Assembly (NCBI RefSeq): GCF_030867095.1
Contig: NC_081831.1
Span: 39,865,319-39,929,318, forward strand
DNA from: Alligator mississippiensis
Lineage: Eukaryota; Chordata; Crocodylia; Alligatoridae
Direction of reading: 5' to 3'
DNA: 64,000 nt
Shown: positions 1-62,343 of the stretch, piece by piece
How the letters are laid out: each line of letters opens with the position of its first letter
How positions within the stretch are numbered: the stretch's first letter is position 1
Notes under the pieces: generated by a model
Seen by the model: the letters and a program-made list of their open reading frames with translations, nothing else
Database searches by the model: none
Told to the model about the DNA's origin: nothing
Position numbers and translations under genes: made by a program

Positions 1-11644
<11,644 letters not shown>

Positions 11645-13545
11645 ACCCACCCTGCCTTGCCCCGAGCCTCCCAGAACTGCCCCATCCAGGCACTGAATCT
11701 GCTTTGCCAGGGGCCACCACTGGGACACTCTGCTCAGGCCCCCACCAGTATTGGGAGATGTCTGAAGCGGGACAAATCCTCCTTTGTTGGCACTGTGAGC
11801 GTCACAGGAAGGGACACTGGGAATACTTCATGGCTGCCACAATTCCTACACCAGGATAGGCCTCTCCCCTAAGAACTGTGCCAGGCCCTGCCCCAAGCCA
11901 CTGTTTTGGCAGACACAGGACCTGCTTCTGTAACAGTTTACTTTTATGCCATGCCCCCCCCACTGCATATTCATAGCCACAAAGACTGTTTTAATTTGTT
12001 CCTCTGCCCAGTCCCTACTGCTTCCTGCCTCCTCTGCCAGGCCTCTGCTGGTGGTAGGGGCCTCACTAGGTAGCTGCCAAGCTCCTTCCTCAAAGGTCAA
12101 CTATTAGGCCATGCACACCCAGGCAGATACTGCAAGCCTGGTTGCTGTGTTGCTTATGTACAGTGGGGATGCACTTCCCAGCTGAAGACCCCCAGTACCA
12201 AACACAGGCTACTCTGGCAACTTTGTGCCAGTGGGAAGGGGCTTCTCTACTGTGGGAAGGTTCCTTCCCTACTGGGATGGGTGATTACAGGTGGAGGTAG
12301 CAGCTGGTGCTGGAAGAGGACTGGGCCCAGGCACTGGGTGAGGAGGTCTGAGACATGGGTTTCTAGGCTGATCCAGGAGTGGTGTAGACAGGTTGCAGGT
12401 AACAGTGATGGCTGTTATGACCAAACCTGTCTCCTCATGACATGGTGGATGGACAGCTGTGGGGGAAACTGTAGCCTCCTTTCTGTAGTAACAGGCATTT
12501 TTCACTTCCAGCAAAGTGTGGCTAGCTGTGTTGGGAGCAGGTTTAACAGAGATCAGGTCCCATAGCAGGTTGTTCTTGGTCAGAGGGTAGCATGGGGCTT
12601 GAAATGCAACCACGCTACAGCAGCTTCCCTGACTCAAGTCTTGAGTTGGCTCAGCACAGCAAAACTGCACTAGGTTATGACTCACCCATCTCAGACATGA
12701 TTCTGGGGCCAGCACAGCAGTGCTTGTTTGGGAAGCTGGAAAGAGGTGTAGCTGTGTCTCACAACACCGTCTGTAATTGGATCAAACTCTTGCACAAGAT
12801 CGATCCTCCCTCTGCTGCAGGAATGGGGCTAGTCACAGGGGGGCAGGCTAAGCCTGCCTGGGCATGTGTTGCCTGTCCTGAGTATGGAAAAGAGGAAGGG
12901 AGCAGATACAGAGATTATGCTTTTGAATCCTCAGCATTTGCTGCAGGTACCCGCAGGACTGCAGCCAGAAGGGGAAGAGCAAGTCCTGCCAGGTGCAGAG
13001 CCACCTCTACAGAGCTCACACTTTACTTTAGGTAGCCCCCGACCAACAGTCCCAGCAGCACTGTGGGACAGGCAAACTGATTACAAGTGCAGCTAATGGT
13101 GCAACAGAGGCCAATGGCATGCAGAGCAGCTGGGGCCCACCCAGCTTTAAGAGCTACATACTTAGTCCCAAGCAGGACTAGGCCCATGAGCAACTCTGAC
13201 AAGATCATCTTCACTGAAGCTGTTTTCTGGCTAGCTTTCCACTGGGATAACAAGCCAAGAAACTAAGCAGGGAGGTTCTCATGTTCTTGGCACATCGTTT
13301 TGCACCAGAGCAGGGTTCCTTCGCATCTTACCTACACAGTAACAGGCCAACTCATCCCAGGAGACAAGGTTGCAACACCCACAGCTATTCAAGGGGATTA
13401 CATATGCTTAAATCAGGTTCCGTTTGGCCCAAGGGTTGAGTCTACAAACCTGTGACTTCTCAGCCTGTGTTCCAGCCACGTAAGTTTAGGCATTTAACTC
13501 ACTACCTTGTGCTTCATCTCAATAAAGCATGCTCTGCTACCCAGC
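11645..13545 (+). other. SASH3: Probable SASH3 3' UTR with poly(A) signal
   Basis: No coding exon is seen here. A canonical AATAAA lies at 13521-13526, followed by a TGTGTCTG-type GU-rich stretch about 40 bases later. The end at about 13545 is inferred from this signal only. Confidence 0.5.
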
Positions 13546-16500
13546 ATTCCACAGCGTAATCTTGTGTCTGCCTGGATCATAGTAAAAGGGCTTTAGATCC
13601 CAGGCAGCACCCCCTCACAGGGGGTGAATTGCCACAAGGCCATTTTCCCTTGGGCTGCAGCCAGTTTGAACCCCTCCCTGGAAAGAAGCTGCCATCTCCC
13701 CTTCCACTGCAGTATCTCTTCATGGTCCTCTCCTCCACACCAGAGGGTCTCTGAGAGACCCTGCTCCATCACTCTGTCCCCCTTAACTCTCCACACACGT
13801 GTGGCTAATAGTCCAAATTGCTGACCCTTCTTTGAGCCAGCTACAGCTGGGATTCTCAAGAGAAGCACAAGGATGGAGCTGTCCCATTATAAACAGTATA
13901 ACAGAGAGAGTAAGGAGCAAGGAATTTTTTCTCTCTTGAACCTGACTTGTACATGTGCTATATATTCATTTGTCTGCACGGTGAAGATGGTGGAAGGTAG
14001 GTTGCATAAAAAGGCCATGGAGGAACCAGTACAGCATGAAGCAGGATGTGGCAGAGAACATCAGGATGTTTATATGGCAGAAGGAAGCTGCTGGAATAGC
14101 CCCATAATCACACACTGAGTAGTAAAGACATGGGAGCAGGGAACTGTGGATGAGTTAATCTGCTCTGCTTCTCAGAACAGCAAGGTCAGTGCTGCACATA
14201 CATGGCTATACTGCTTTTGATTCAGTGCTAGCACTGAGCTAGATCCAGGTGGTGCTGCCTTTAGCCATGCAAGCACACCCTAGGTCAGACCCGCTCTGCT
14301 GTGTGTGTTATGCAAGATTGGACTTCGCATCTAGCTAGAAGACTTTGCCCTTGTAATGTCTCCTTGGTTCTTGTGCTGAGCTGTCATTTCCCAAGGCCAA
14401 TGAGCTGCACTCCTTCTAAGCTGTGTGGTGTGCACAGCCGCACAGGCGCGCCTGGCAGCGCAGCATGAGCACACCTGCACAGCTTAGAGGGAACGCTGGG
14501 TAGGCAGAGGAAATGCCGTCTGGGAGTAAGTGAAAGCTCCCCGTCACAGGAGGGAAGTAGGCCCTCCAGCAGCAACCTGGAGGGCCTCACAAGCACAGCT
14601 ACCTTCAGCCCCTGGGGTCAACAGGGCCACTGCCCCTGGCTGGTATCCAGAGAAAAGGCAGGAGTCAAAATAGGAAAGTAACAATAATGTGCAGCATCCT
14701 TGGTGGCTGGCAGAGGGGAGACATGCTTACCATCAGACCCAGCAAGGAGCACAGAACAGGGCTGTACACCAACAGCTGGCTGAGCTGCACAGAAGGGCCT
14801 GGTGGGGCACAGTGAGGTGCAGGCAGACGCAGAGAGGCACAGGCCACACCTCAGGGGTTTTCAAACTGATTAAGATTCCTTCATTACTGTTTCCAAAAAA
14901 GCTTCCTTCACTGGAACCTGAACAGAGCAGACAAGGAGCGGCAGGTGCCAGCAGCGTCTGTGCCCTGCCCCCGTGGGCAAAGTTTAACACGTAACATTAG
15001 AAAATAGATTAGTAAAAACAAAAATACATTTTTTGCAACAAGTAAGAGATTTGGTCAGTAGTGTGGCAGGACAGGCAGGAGAGGACTGGCTGCTGCCTCC
15101 ACCACAGTTTCAGCAGAGGGCAATAGCATGGGCCAGGGCAGAGCACCAATAGTGGCAGACACCTGAGCCTATGCTGCAGGAATAATGGTTCCAGAGAGTG
15201 GGATATGGGGAACCAGAACCTGGCTGAGGGCTCAGCAATACTAGAAGGTCAGTCAGACTCATGGCTCCTTCTCTATGTTCATCCACAATGAGGCAGATCT
15301 TGGAGGGAACAGGCACTAGGAAGTACTGCCTGCAGTGTAGTTGAAAGGAAATGGCAGCTTTGAGCCCTGCTCAAGGTGTAGGAAAAAGAGAAGAGCAGAC
15401 ATGCAAAAACTTAGCCCCTGCTTGCAGGATAGATCAGGATCACACAGAGAGGTCCTTTAGGGCTGAATGGACATGGGACCAGGTCATCCAGGCCAGCAAA
15501 GCTAAGGGGATCCTAATGGGATAGCAAGCCTGTGCATCCTACTCCTAGTAGCAGGATGGAAGTCCTACCTCCTGCTCCTCTCCAAAATCTACACAGCACT
15601 ACTCTCAGGTGGGGGGGGAGGAGGTGCTGCTGCCTACCAACCGAGTTTTTGGTAGGCAGCAGCACCCCCTACCCCAGAGAGCTCAGTGCTGCTCTGCACA
15701 CAGACTGCAGGGGCAGGAGATGGAACATGGTGCAGGTCACCCATCCTAAGCAAAGCAGAGCAAATGAAGCATCAAACCCAACGTCAACTGAGAAACACAC
15801 AGGGCAGTGGGCATGGGGGCAAAGGAGTGGGAGGAATGTGAGAGAAAAGTGGAGCTCCTTATTAATGATGGAGACCCAAGTGACTTTCAGCACTAGGCCC
15901 AACTCCTTTTGCCCTCAGCAGCTTGCAGGGAAAGTCAAAGAACAAGTGATAGGGGAGGAGAAGAAAAGGCTGCCCTTCCTTCCTCCAGTAAGTCACCAGG
16001 CACTGGGTCTGGGGACAGATGGAAATTGCCTCAGATAAGCTGGCAGCAAGCAGCACCATCTCCCATGAAGATGCACAAAAGGAATCCATCTCCAGGGGCT
16101 GGAAATTGCAGGATTCCCTTGAAAGAGCCATCTCTAAGAGGGAGGGAGGGGGAGAAAAGGGGAGAAGGAGGAAGTGAGATGAATTGCTATAAAGGAGACA
16201 TAGTAGAATTGTCTTCTAGTACAGAGTTCTCCCATCCCACTGACTGGGACTAGGTCACATAGGGCAGGAGCAGTGAGGTGCCAGACAGCTCCTCCTGCAA
16301 CAGCAGGCCCTGCCAATGTGAGTTGCTACAGATAGGTAGGATGTGGCCATGAAATACTGTGATGAGGGCTGGGTACCTGGCAGAAAAATCCAGTATGTAT
16401 GGAGATCAGACAGATGGAGTCAAGCGAGAGCCAGGGAGATTTGCCCAAGCACTCCACAGTGGCCTACCAGAGCCCCTAGGAGGTCCTGGGAGTTTCCCCA

Positions 16501-17657
16501 TTTCACTCCTTGGGTCACAACAAGGCCAAGGACAAAACAAAACCCCTCTTCATCTGTCTGTATACAGAGTAGTTTGCAAGCACTAGTGAGCAGGGGAGAG
16601 GGGGCTCAGAGAACACTGAAAAGCCAGTGGGGAAGACTGAGATGGAGGGAGAAAGGGGGAAAAAAAAAAAAAAAAGAGGAGTGAACTTGAGATTAAACTT
16701 CCTGAGAGCAAGGGCTACTCAGCCCCTGCACAGCTTCCCTAGGGAAGCACCCTCACTTGGGATAGACACTAGAAAGGAGAAGACACCAAATAACAAATCC
16801 TGCCCCAACTTCAGCACTGGAGCCAGACACCCGAGGGCTCCTCCCTTCTGCTTTACTCCTACCGTGACCAATCTGCATGTACTGCAGGGCCAAGACATGC
16901 AGCAGGACAGTATGCTGCTGCTAGCCACCCTGGGAAACCCAGCCTGGGCTCCCATGGAAAGAAAAGGAGGCTGCCATGTAAAGACTATCCCCTATGTGCT
17001 CTTATACCTGTGGCACCATATGAAGAGAGAGAAGTCTGGGAAGGGAGCTACTTAAAGAGTGTTTCCAAACAGAACACCTCCCCTGTGGATTTTGGCCCTT
17101 TTGGCACCAAAATAATATTTCCTGGCCATCCCTGCCACCTTAAGCAATAAAACAATATCACAGTCTGGGGGAAGGAGAAGGAAGAAGAATACCACTATGG
17201 ATGCATTCTCCTTCCCATCATGATTCTTTAGCAACAGGGAGCAGGTCGATTCTGCCGTAGTCTGGGCAACTCCACTACAAGGTAGCTGATCAGTCATAGG
17301 CCACAGCTGGGACCTGGCAGAGAGATGATCAAAACCAAAGGGACTAGTGTTTAACCGGTGAGGACCAACCACAGACCAAGCAGGTCCCAATTCAGCCACG
17401 CAGGGAGACCAGCTGCAAGGGTGGAGATGGACCCAGTGAAACGACTGACATGCTCTGCTCACACTCAATCCACTGGCACCTGTGCCAGGCATTCTGCAGT
17501 CTGCACTGTACCAGCCGCAAACAGAAGTTGATAAAGACTAAAGCAAAACAGCCATGAGGACTCGCACGCTTGCACACCATCCGGCTCATCATCTCCTTTC
17601 CTCAATCGCTTCCAGCTTTGATCAGACAAAACAAGAAAGTTCGCCTGCTCAGACAGG
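13546..17657. other. Region between the convergent genes, including ZDHHC9 3' UTR
   Basis: ZDHHC9 stops at 17658 on the minus strand, so its 3' UTR must extend left from there. By eye I found no minus-strand AATAAA or ATTAAA, so the mRNA end is unknown. An A run lies at about 16660. A short palindromic hAT-like relic lies at 14406-14500. No coding exon is recognised. Confidence 0.4.
14406..14500. repeat. Short palindromic repeat, hAT-like relic
   Basis: TTCTAAGCTGTGTGGTGTGC on the left pairs with GCACACCTGCACAGCTTAGA on the right, and the element ends GAGGGAACGCTGGG. The end resembles a widespread amniote repeat starting CAGCGTTCCCTCTAAGCTG; the family is recalled from memory. Confidence 0.5.
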
Positions 17658-55742
<38,085 letters not shown>

Positions 55743-56089
55743 CTGGGAAGACAAGAATGCATCAGCGTGGTCTGATAACCCCCTTGAATGTGTCAACTGA
55801 GGGAACTCTCCAAGCTGATGACAAATGGTGCTCCCTCCTTCCCACCAGCTCCGTTCCAGCTCCCCCATACACAAGACGCACAGAGGGGGAAAGCAGGCAG
55901 TCTGGGACTGCTTGCCTGCATGGGAGTATTCCTGGCACCCCACTGTTGCCCCATGCTAGTGCCTCGTTCAAGCTCAGGACTCAGGGGCCACAGCCTGCAA
56001 CTCCCAGGGCAGGGCTGCACTGGCCTCAGCGTGGCTGAGGGGAAGCAAGTCACACGGGAGTGAAGCTGCTGGAGAAGGGTCACACAGGA

Positions 56090-57200
56090 AGCCTGTGAGT
56101 GGAGTTCCGGCCGGAGGGGCTGCCCGTGCCTCAGCCCCGCTCTCTGCCGGCCCTGGCGTGGGGTCGGGGCCCGGGCTCAGCCTCCAGAAGCCGCGACACC
56201 GGCAAGGGAAGAGCCTGCATCTCACCGCTCCCCCTCGGGAGCCAGCAGTGGAGCGCAGCAGCCCACCCGCCCCGAGTCCGGGCTCCGAGCGGCCTGGGCA
56301 GGAGGCGCGTCCCGAGCCAGGCGCCGCGCCGAGCGCGAGGAGCCGCGGGCCTTGCACAAAGGGCGGCCGGGGAGGCTCCGCTCCCGCCTCCCGCGCCCCG
56401 ACCGGCCCGGGGGGCGCACAAAGGCCCCGAGCGCAGCGCGGCACGGACCAGGACCCACCCCCACGGCGGCGGCCGCACGTGCCAAGGACAATGCCCGCCG
56501 CCCCAGGCCGGGCCGGGCCGGGCCGGGCCCGCCGCACTCCAGCACACGGCGCTGCCCGGCCCCGGTCCCGACTCGCGGCGCGGCCCGACCCGGCCCGGCC
56601 CAGCCCGGCCTCTTACCTGTCGGTGCCTGCCTCTGCCCCGGGCGAGGCCGGGCGGGCCGCTCGCCGCCGCTGGGCTGCGGGTGGGAACTGGGAGCGCCCC
56701 GCCCCGCATGGCTGAGGAAGGAGGGGTAGCAGTTCCCATTGGTCCGGCCGGGACGAGGCTCCGCCCAGGAGCCTTTTGGCGCAGTCTATTGGCTAAGGGG
56801 CCTGTCACTCCCGCGCCCCAGGCTCGCAGCCGCCCAGAGGGCGGGGCCGGAGGGAGCCTACGTCCGGGGCCCGGCCCGGGTCTTCCTCCAACTGCTCTGC
56901 TCGCCCCGCCCCGCCCCGCCCCCGGTCGCAGGCTTTGCCTTAGCGGCTCTGGGTGGGGAAAGGGGGTTTCTCTCCTCTTGCTCCCCCGAAGGCTGCCCGG
57001 AGAGAGGCTGCAGCCCCCAGCCCACACGCAGCGTCATCGTTTTCTGGGGGACACGTCCTCTCCGCCCCATGGGAAGGGTCTCCCTGCCTAGAGGATGACC
57101 TGACCGCTTCCAAGGAGCCCCTGCAGGCCCAGTCCCTTCTGCCGCCTTCATGTCAGCTGGGCGCGTGTCAGAGCCCGCGCGCACGTTTGCACCCGACCCA
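56090..57200. promoter_or_regulatory. CpG-island promoter of ZDHHC9
   Basis: A dense run of CG dinucleotides and GC boxes (for example CCCCGCCCCGCCCC near 56905) stands out from AT-richer flanks. Two CCAAT boxes in minus-strand orientation (ATTGG at 56738 and 56788, 50 bp apart) lie just upstream of the inferred first exon. No TATA box was seen. No second gene was recognised on the right-hand side. Confidence 0.8.
56617..56700 (-). other. ZDHHC9: Probable non-coding first exon of ZDHHC9
   Basis: On the minus strand, GGCACCGACAG is followed by a good donor GTAAGAG at 56616. It lies inside the CpG island about 0.9 kb upstream of the coding exon. The right end (transcription start) is a guess. 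Confidence 0.6.
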
Positions 57201-59401
57201 GCCCTCGCCTGCCATGTCTAACCCCACCAGGTCAACACACGCCCAGAGGCCACAGAAGGGCAAGCAGGATCCTCATGGTGCTTGGAGCAGCGCATGCCCC
57301 TCTGCCTAAGGCTGAGGTGCTGTCCTAGTGAGCCAGGGTCAGAGTCATGCCAGGCTAGGGTACACCAGGCTCCCTGTACTCAAGATGACATGGTGACAAC
57401 ACTTGTCCACGACCTAGCCAAGCCCAACAGTATGGTAGATCCTGGACAAAGGGTGTAAAATGGAAGCTTAATTCAATGTTTTGAGGCACAAGCTTAATTT
57501 CTGGTTCTGGCAATGCCAGCTAATTGTACAGTTTGAGGCCTTGAACAAAGCATGGGACAGAGGGCATCTTTCTCATAAATTTAGTCAAAATGTGGCTTGG
57601 AGCAACATCCTGTAATCAAAATGTTGTGTTGTGCGGTACAACCTCCCGCACTCCCATCAAGGTTCTCTTTGCACATTCTGAGAGCAGCTGAAAAGGCCAG
57701 GCGCTTTCTCTTTCCACTCACCACAGCATGCAGTCAAATACACAGGCACTTCAGCTTGGTCTCAGGCATGCTAAGGAGTGCACTCTACTTGGGTACTATA
57801 TCCATTTCTTACAGCATAAAATGTGTACTTGATATCCCCTTAGCGCCCTGACAGGTGGCTCAGAGCTTTGCCTGCATCACCCATCTGCAGCTTCCCTTTT
57901 GTCTTTGTCTAGCAAGTAAGGCAAGAAACTCAGACAATACTTCTGTGTGTCCCAGGCTTGTGCTTGGTAGGATTTTCCATAGCAAGACCCATACTGCTTC
58001 ACCAGAGTTTTAATGAGCTGGACCCCTTTTGCAGATGGATAAACATGAGATCCAGGGTATAAACAGACATTGCATTTGTGCTACTATGAAAACATTTATG
58101 ACCACACAAAGGCTGAGCAAATAGACCTCCATGCCCCTTGTTATGCCACAAAATTTCTCTGGCCTTAAAATTTGTAGTATGATTTTGTACTGCTCATTTT
58201 GCAGCAGCCATCTGTTTGCTTTAAGGCAGAAGAGTGTGGGTAGCCTGGAGCTACCTGTACTCTCCAGCTGCCCTGAGCAAGCACTCCTGGGCTTCAGTGG
58301 CCTGAACCTGCCTACTTTGGGAATTCCCATTCTTTTTATCCCATGCTGAAGATCCTTACAATGAGTTGGGCTTCAAAATATTGTTTGAGACAGGGCCAAG
58401 TTAGGACAATAGTGTAGATGAGGTTTTGGGATTATGATGTGGGTTATGGATTAAAGTTTGGGTTAAATTCCAGGATAGTTCTTAATATATCATATCTTCT
58501 TCCATACAGTGCACTCCAGAATAAGATATGCATCTTTTTTTGAAAGGCTGAATGAAGAAAAAAAGAGATCTTTCTTTATGGTAAGTAACTGAGTGGCAGC
58601 ATCTAGGAAGCGGAGCCTACTCACTGTTCTGCTCCCTGTGCGTTGCATCCAGACTTTACTTTTGCTTGTGCCTGATAAGCAGGAGAAACTGCTGTTATCA
58701 TATTTTTTTACATATTATGCACACTCCTATTTCTAGTGATTGGGTTTGGGGGAAAAGGTGAGTGTTGTATACAAGAAAATACGGCAGTAAAAAAAAAGTT
58801 GTGGGAAAGGTGTCAGAGTTTTCTGTTGAAAACAGAGTTTTCTGTTTTCTGTCTCAACCTTATAATTTTAGTCTAAGCAATCATATTTTTAATCTAAAAT
58901 TTAAATGGCCAATCTGGAATTGTTGTTATTAACTTTAATTTTGTTATTAATAATGATCTACAAATTAATTATTTCCATGTAATTGATTTTAAAATATCTA
59001 ATAAACAATACTACCATTTTTTCAATGTCATCAGGTATCACAAATATTGTACATTTAGAAATTTTCTTTAAAAAAATCCAGTTCTAAGACCATCAAAATG
59101 ATTTATCTGCAATAACAAAGTTTGGTCACTTACAGTCATTAAGACTGAACAAGTCTTTAAAAAGCCCCCTTTTCTTAAAAAAGATGGAAATAATCCAATT
59201 CTGCTGACAGATTTAGTTAATAATCAATATTTAGGACAAAACCCTGAGGTTTCCTAAGCTTATTTTGCTAAATTCATGTTTAATAATTTTTTTTCTGTAT
59301 TCTTTGCAAATTACACCCTATTACTATATCACTACTGACTGTACAGAGTGGGGGGTTAACCAGCTGGGTAACATATCACTGACTCATTAGATTCCCTAAG
59401 A
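57201..59401. other. Upstream flank of ZDHHC9
   Basis: The sequence becomes AT-rich after about 58400. No exon of UTP14A or any other gene was recognised. Confidence 0.4.
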
Positions 59402-59844
59402 CAAGGGTGTCAAATTTACCTTGCACCCCAGACAGGATCTGTACTGTGGGGCTCCTCATGAGCTGACTTCAGCCTAGAGCATGCGGTGGCAGCAACATCA
59501 GCAGATGTTCATGTTTCAGATGTTTCATGCCCTTTGGCATGGGGCATGAAACAGTGGTGGTAGCAGTGGTTCCAGCATGGGGTGGCAGTGTAGCCAGCAG
59601 CCAAGGAGGTGGGGCCACAGTGGTGGTGATGGGTGAAGTGGCTAAAGGGCAACCAGGGTTGTATCAGACTTTTTTCATCCTCCCACTGCTAACCACTATG
59701 TCTACTGGAGCCCAAGGGCCCCAGATTCTGCAGCACATCATGTCCCCTCAGACACCCCCCCCCTCCCAAATTTGGTAGCCCAGTGGGCCAGATCAGAGTA
59801 CTGCAACTTTGATCTGGCCTGTGGGCCATACATTTACCATCCTG
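59402..59844. mobile_element. hAT-like element
   Basis: It starts CAAGGGTGTCAAATTTACCT and ends CATACATTTACCATCCTG. CCCTAAGA and CCCCAAGG flank it (6 of 8 agree). GGCCTGTGGGCCATACA near the right end is typical of the group. Confidence 0.6.
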
Positions 59845-61770
59845 CCCCAAGGAATATAATGATCCCTTCACCTCCAGCTCATGTAATCCACTGGAGCACT
59901 CTTGCAGGGCAAATCAAAACAGAAACTACCAGTCCTTGAGCATTAGAATTCTCAGTAACGCAAGCTGGACTCTGGGTTCACAAAAGGTATCTCAGGACTT
60001 GAAGAAGTCTCACTACTACACTAAGGTCCCAAATGCATGGCAAGAGGCAAGCAGCTACATTTCCAAAGCTAACAATGGTTAGCTTTTATGATGCCAATGC
60101 GACCAATCATAAAGATGGTTATTTAATTATAAGTAAATTAACTAACTTTTATTTTATCATTGGTATGAGTGTTCTGCCAGCCCCTAACATTCTCAGTTAT
60201 TCAATGTCATATTTTAAACATAGGAGGAAAACATACTGATATTTCTCCCTTCATAATAAATACAGTGATGGACATTTGTGAATGCCAGTGGGTGGACAAT
60301 CGTGCATTTAACCTGCTCAATTAAAAACATAGCAGGACCCTAGCATGCTGCCATGCAACTAGGGTGAGGCCATTTACAGTCAGTCGGACATCCCTGGAGT
60401 CATGCATCTCACTAGCACACTGCACTGAAGCATAGCAGCTCTGCCCTGTGCTGCTAGAGTTGTGAAGAAGTCCTTGACTTCCTCACCACTAGGGGAGACA
60501 GGACAGTGCCATCCTGCCTGAACAACTGCTGTAATAAGCAAATATGTGGTTGTACAACTGAAAAGAGAGAGAAGTCATCCCTTGTATTCCACTCAATAGT
60601 GCAAACAGGCAGGGGTTCCAGCAAAATTATAAGAGAACAAGAGACAGAAGCAGGACCTCTGGCACTGCCCAGCAACATAAGGAAGTAGGTAGGGGGTTTT
60701 CTGAGAGGCTATCCTGAAAAACAAAGAGCATACACCCATTCAGACATCAGAGATGATCATTATGGAGAGAGGACCAAAGCCAATGCATACAACATATGCT
60801 ATTAAACCTTATTATGTGCTCTATGAAATAAAATAATGTGGAAGACATTTCATTCAGGGTGCCTGATGAACAGGACCATTTTGGCTAGGAGCCCATTTTT
60901 TAGTCCACTGAGACTCAATTTCCACACACACCCCTCTCCCCCACCCCTGCCCAAGACATATTTAAAATGGGAACTGTACCGGAGGACTTTTGCTCTAACA
61001 CAGATGGTTACACCAAGATTAGACAAATTCACTGGCCCTAACCAAACTGGCATCCATCCCCAAGCCTCTCTGGCTTCCCTTTCCTACCCTTTCCTAGCCA
61101 ACCACCAGGTCTGGCCCCTGGCAGTATGTTGAATTCAAGAAAGAAAACAATATTATATAAATTGTTTATAGAAATATGCAATGCAATACAAAGGTGACAT
61201 AAAATGTATTTTGGTTTCTAATTTGATCAATTCCAGGAGCTTTCAGATATCTTGGTGTTTTAAAAGATGCATTTTCCAAAGTCAGACAGAGCAATGCTTA
61301 GACTCTACAGCTACATTACCAGCACTGTTAACATGTTCATGGCACTTCCTATGGAGCAGTATTTATTTCTCAGTGCACTTTGTGCATATCTGCAAGTGAG
61401 ATACAGCAGTATTCAGACAAAGAAAGCTCTTTTTGGCAAAAACAACTTTTGGCATGACAAAGTCTCCTTGTTATGATTTCTTGAAAGAATAGGGATGCCC
61501 TTCCAGTCCTAGGGCACCAGTAATACATTTTTGTTTTTTCCCCATGGTGGGGGGGGGAGGAAAAGCCCCTCACCTTACATGTACGTCCAAGGAACCTTAT
61601 GAAATACATCATCAATCATTAAACTTCTGCCAAAAACAGCAGGTACTCAGTAATAGAAACCAACTATGAAACTGATTAAAAGCAGTCAACAATGAGCATG
61701 ACTATAAAATATATCACCTATATTAGGCAAATATACTGATTCTTTTTTTGCAAAAAAACCCAGACACAAC
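59845..61770. other. AT-rich flank, unassigned
   Basis: No gene or named repeat was seen. Confidence 0.4.
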
Positions 61771-61855
61771 ACACACACATATATATATAGTGTGTGTGTT
61801 GTGTGTGGGGGTTTTTTAATATAATACACACACACACACACACACACACTTATAC
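61771..61855. repeat. CA/TG microsatellite with inverted arms
   Basis: ACACACACACATATATATAT is followed by GTGTGTGTTGTGTGTGGGGG and, after an AT stretch, by about 12 more CA units. The TG block can pair with either CA block. Confidence 0.85.
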
Positions 61856-62097
61856 CTCTACAAACCTGTCTCATGACTGACATGGTTCACTCAACATTCC
61901 AAAACACACCTTTACAGTTACACCTTTCTCATTCCTGTTACAACTGCACCGTGTACCTGCACTTCCATACACCCACATGTCCATGTGCCCATCACCCTCA
62001 CCTGTAACTGTCACAATCATGCAAGGGACTGCCACAGTGCCCTGCTCCCCTTTCCCCTTTCTTCATTCCTCTTCCAATTCCCCTGTTCCCAGTCCTT

Positions 62098-62325
62098 TCA
62101 CTTATTGTAATCATCATTATTGTTATCTCTATTGTCGTCATCTTCTTTGCTGTTGTTCTCTTCAGGTGTCTTGCTTCTGAACAATCTGTGCCAGGTTTTC
62201 CTCTTCCATATGATCTCTGTTGTCCCTTCCCCATCTTCTTCTTTTGCTTTCATGTAATACACATCCAGCTCTGACAGTCCTATTTTGATACAGTTCTCAA
62301 CTGAGAGGTTCATGTGTCTCTTCAT
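62098..62325 (-). other. Unrecognised 75-codon open frame with acidic tail
   Basis: It reads MKRHMNLSVENCIKIGLSE, later FRSKTPEENN, and ends in an Asp/Asn-rich tail. I do not recognise it. It sits just beyond the LTR at 62344-63116, so it could be unrelated host sequence, element leader or chance. Confidence 0.2.
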
Positions 62326-62343
62326 GAGCAGGTTCCTGGTCTT

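Noticed and set aside
12592-13035. 147-codon frame downstream of SASH3
   Set aside because: It lies in the probable 3' UTR, has no splice signals or recognisable domain, and its composition fits non-coding sequence.
56099-57091. Long open frames on both strands in the CpG island (up to 330 codons)
   Set aside because: GC-rich DNA has few stop codons, frames are open on both strands at once, and the products are Pro/Arg/Gly/Ala-rich without any known domain. The interval is a promoter.
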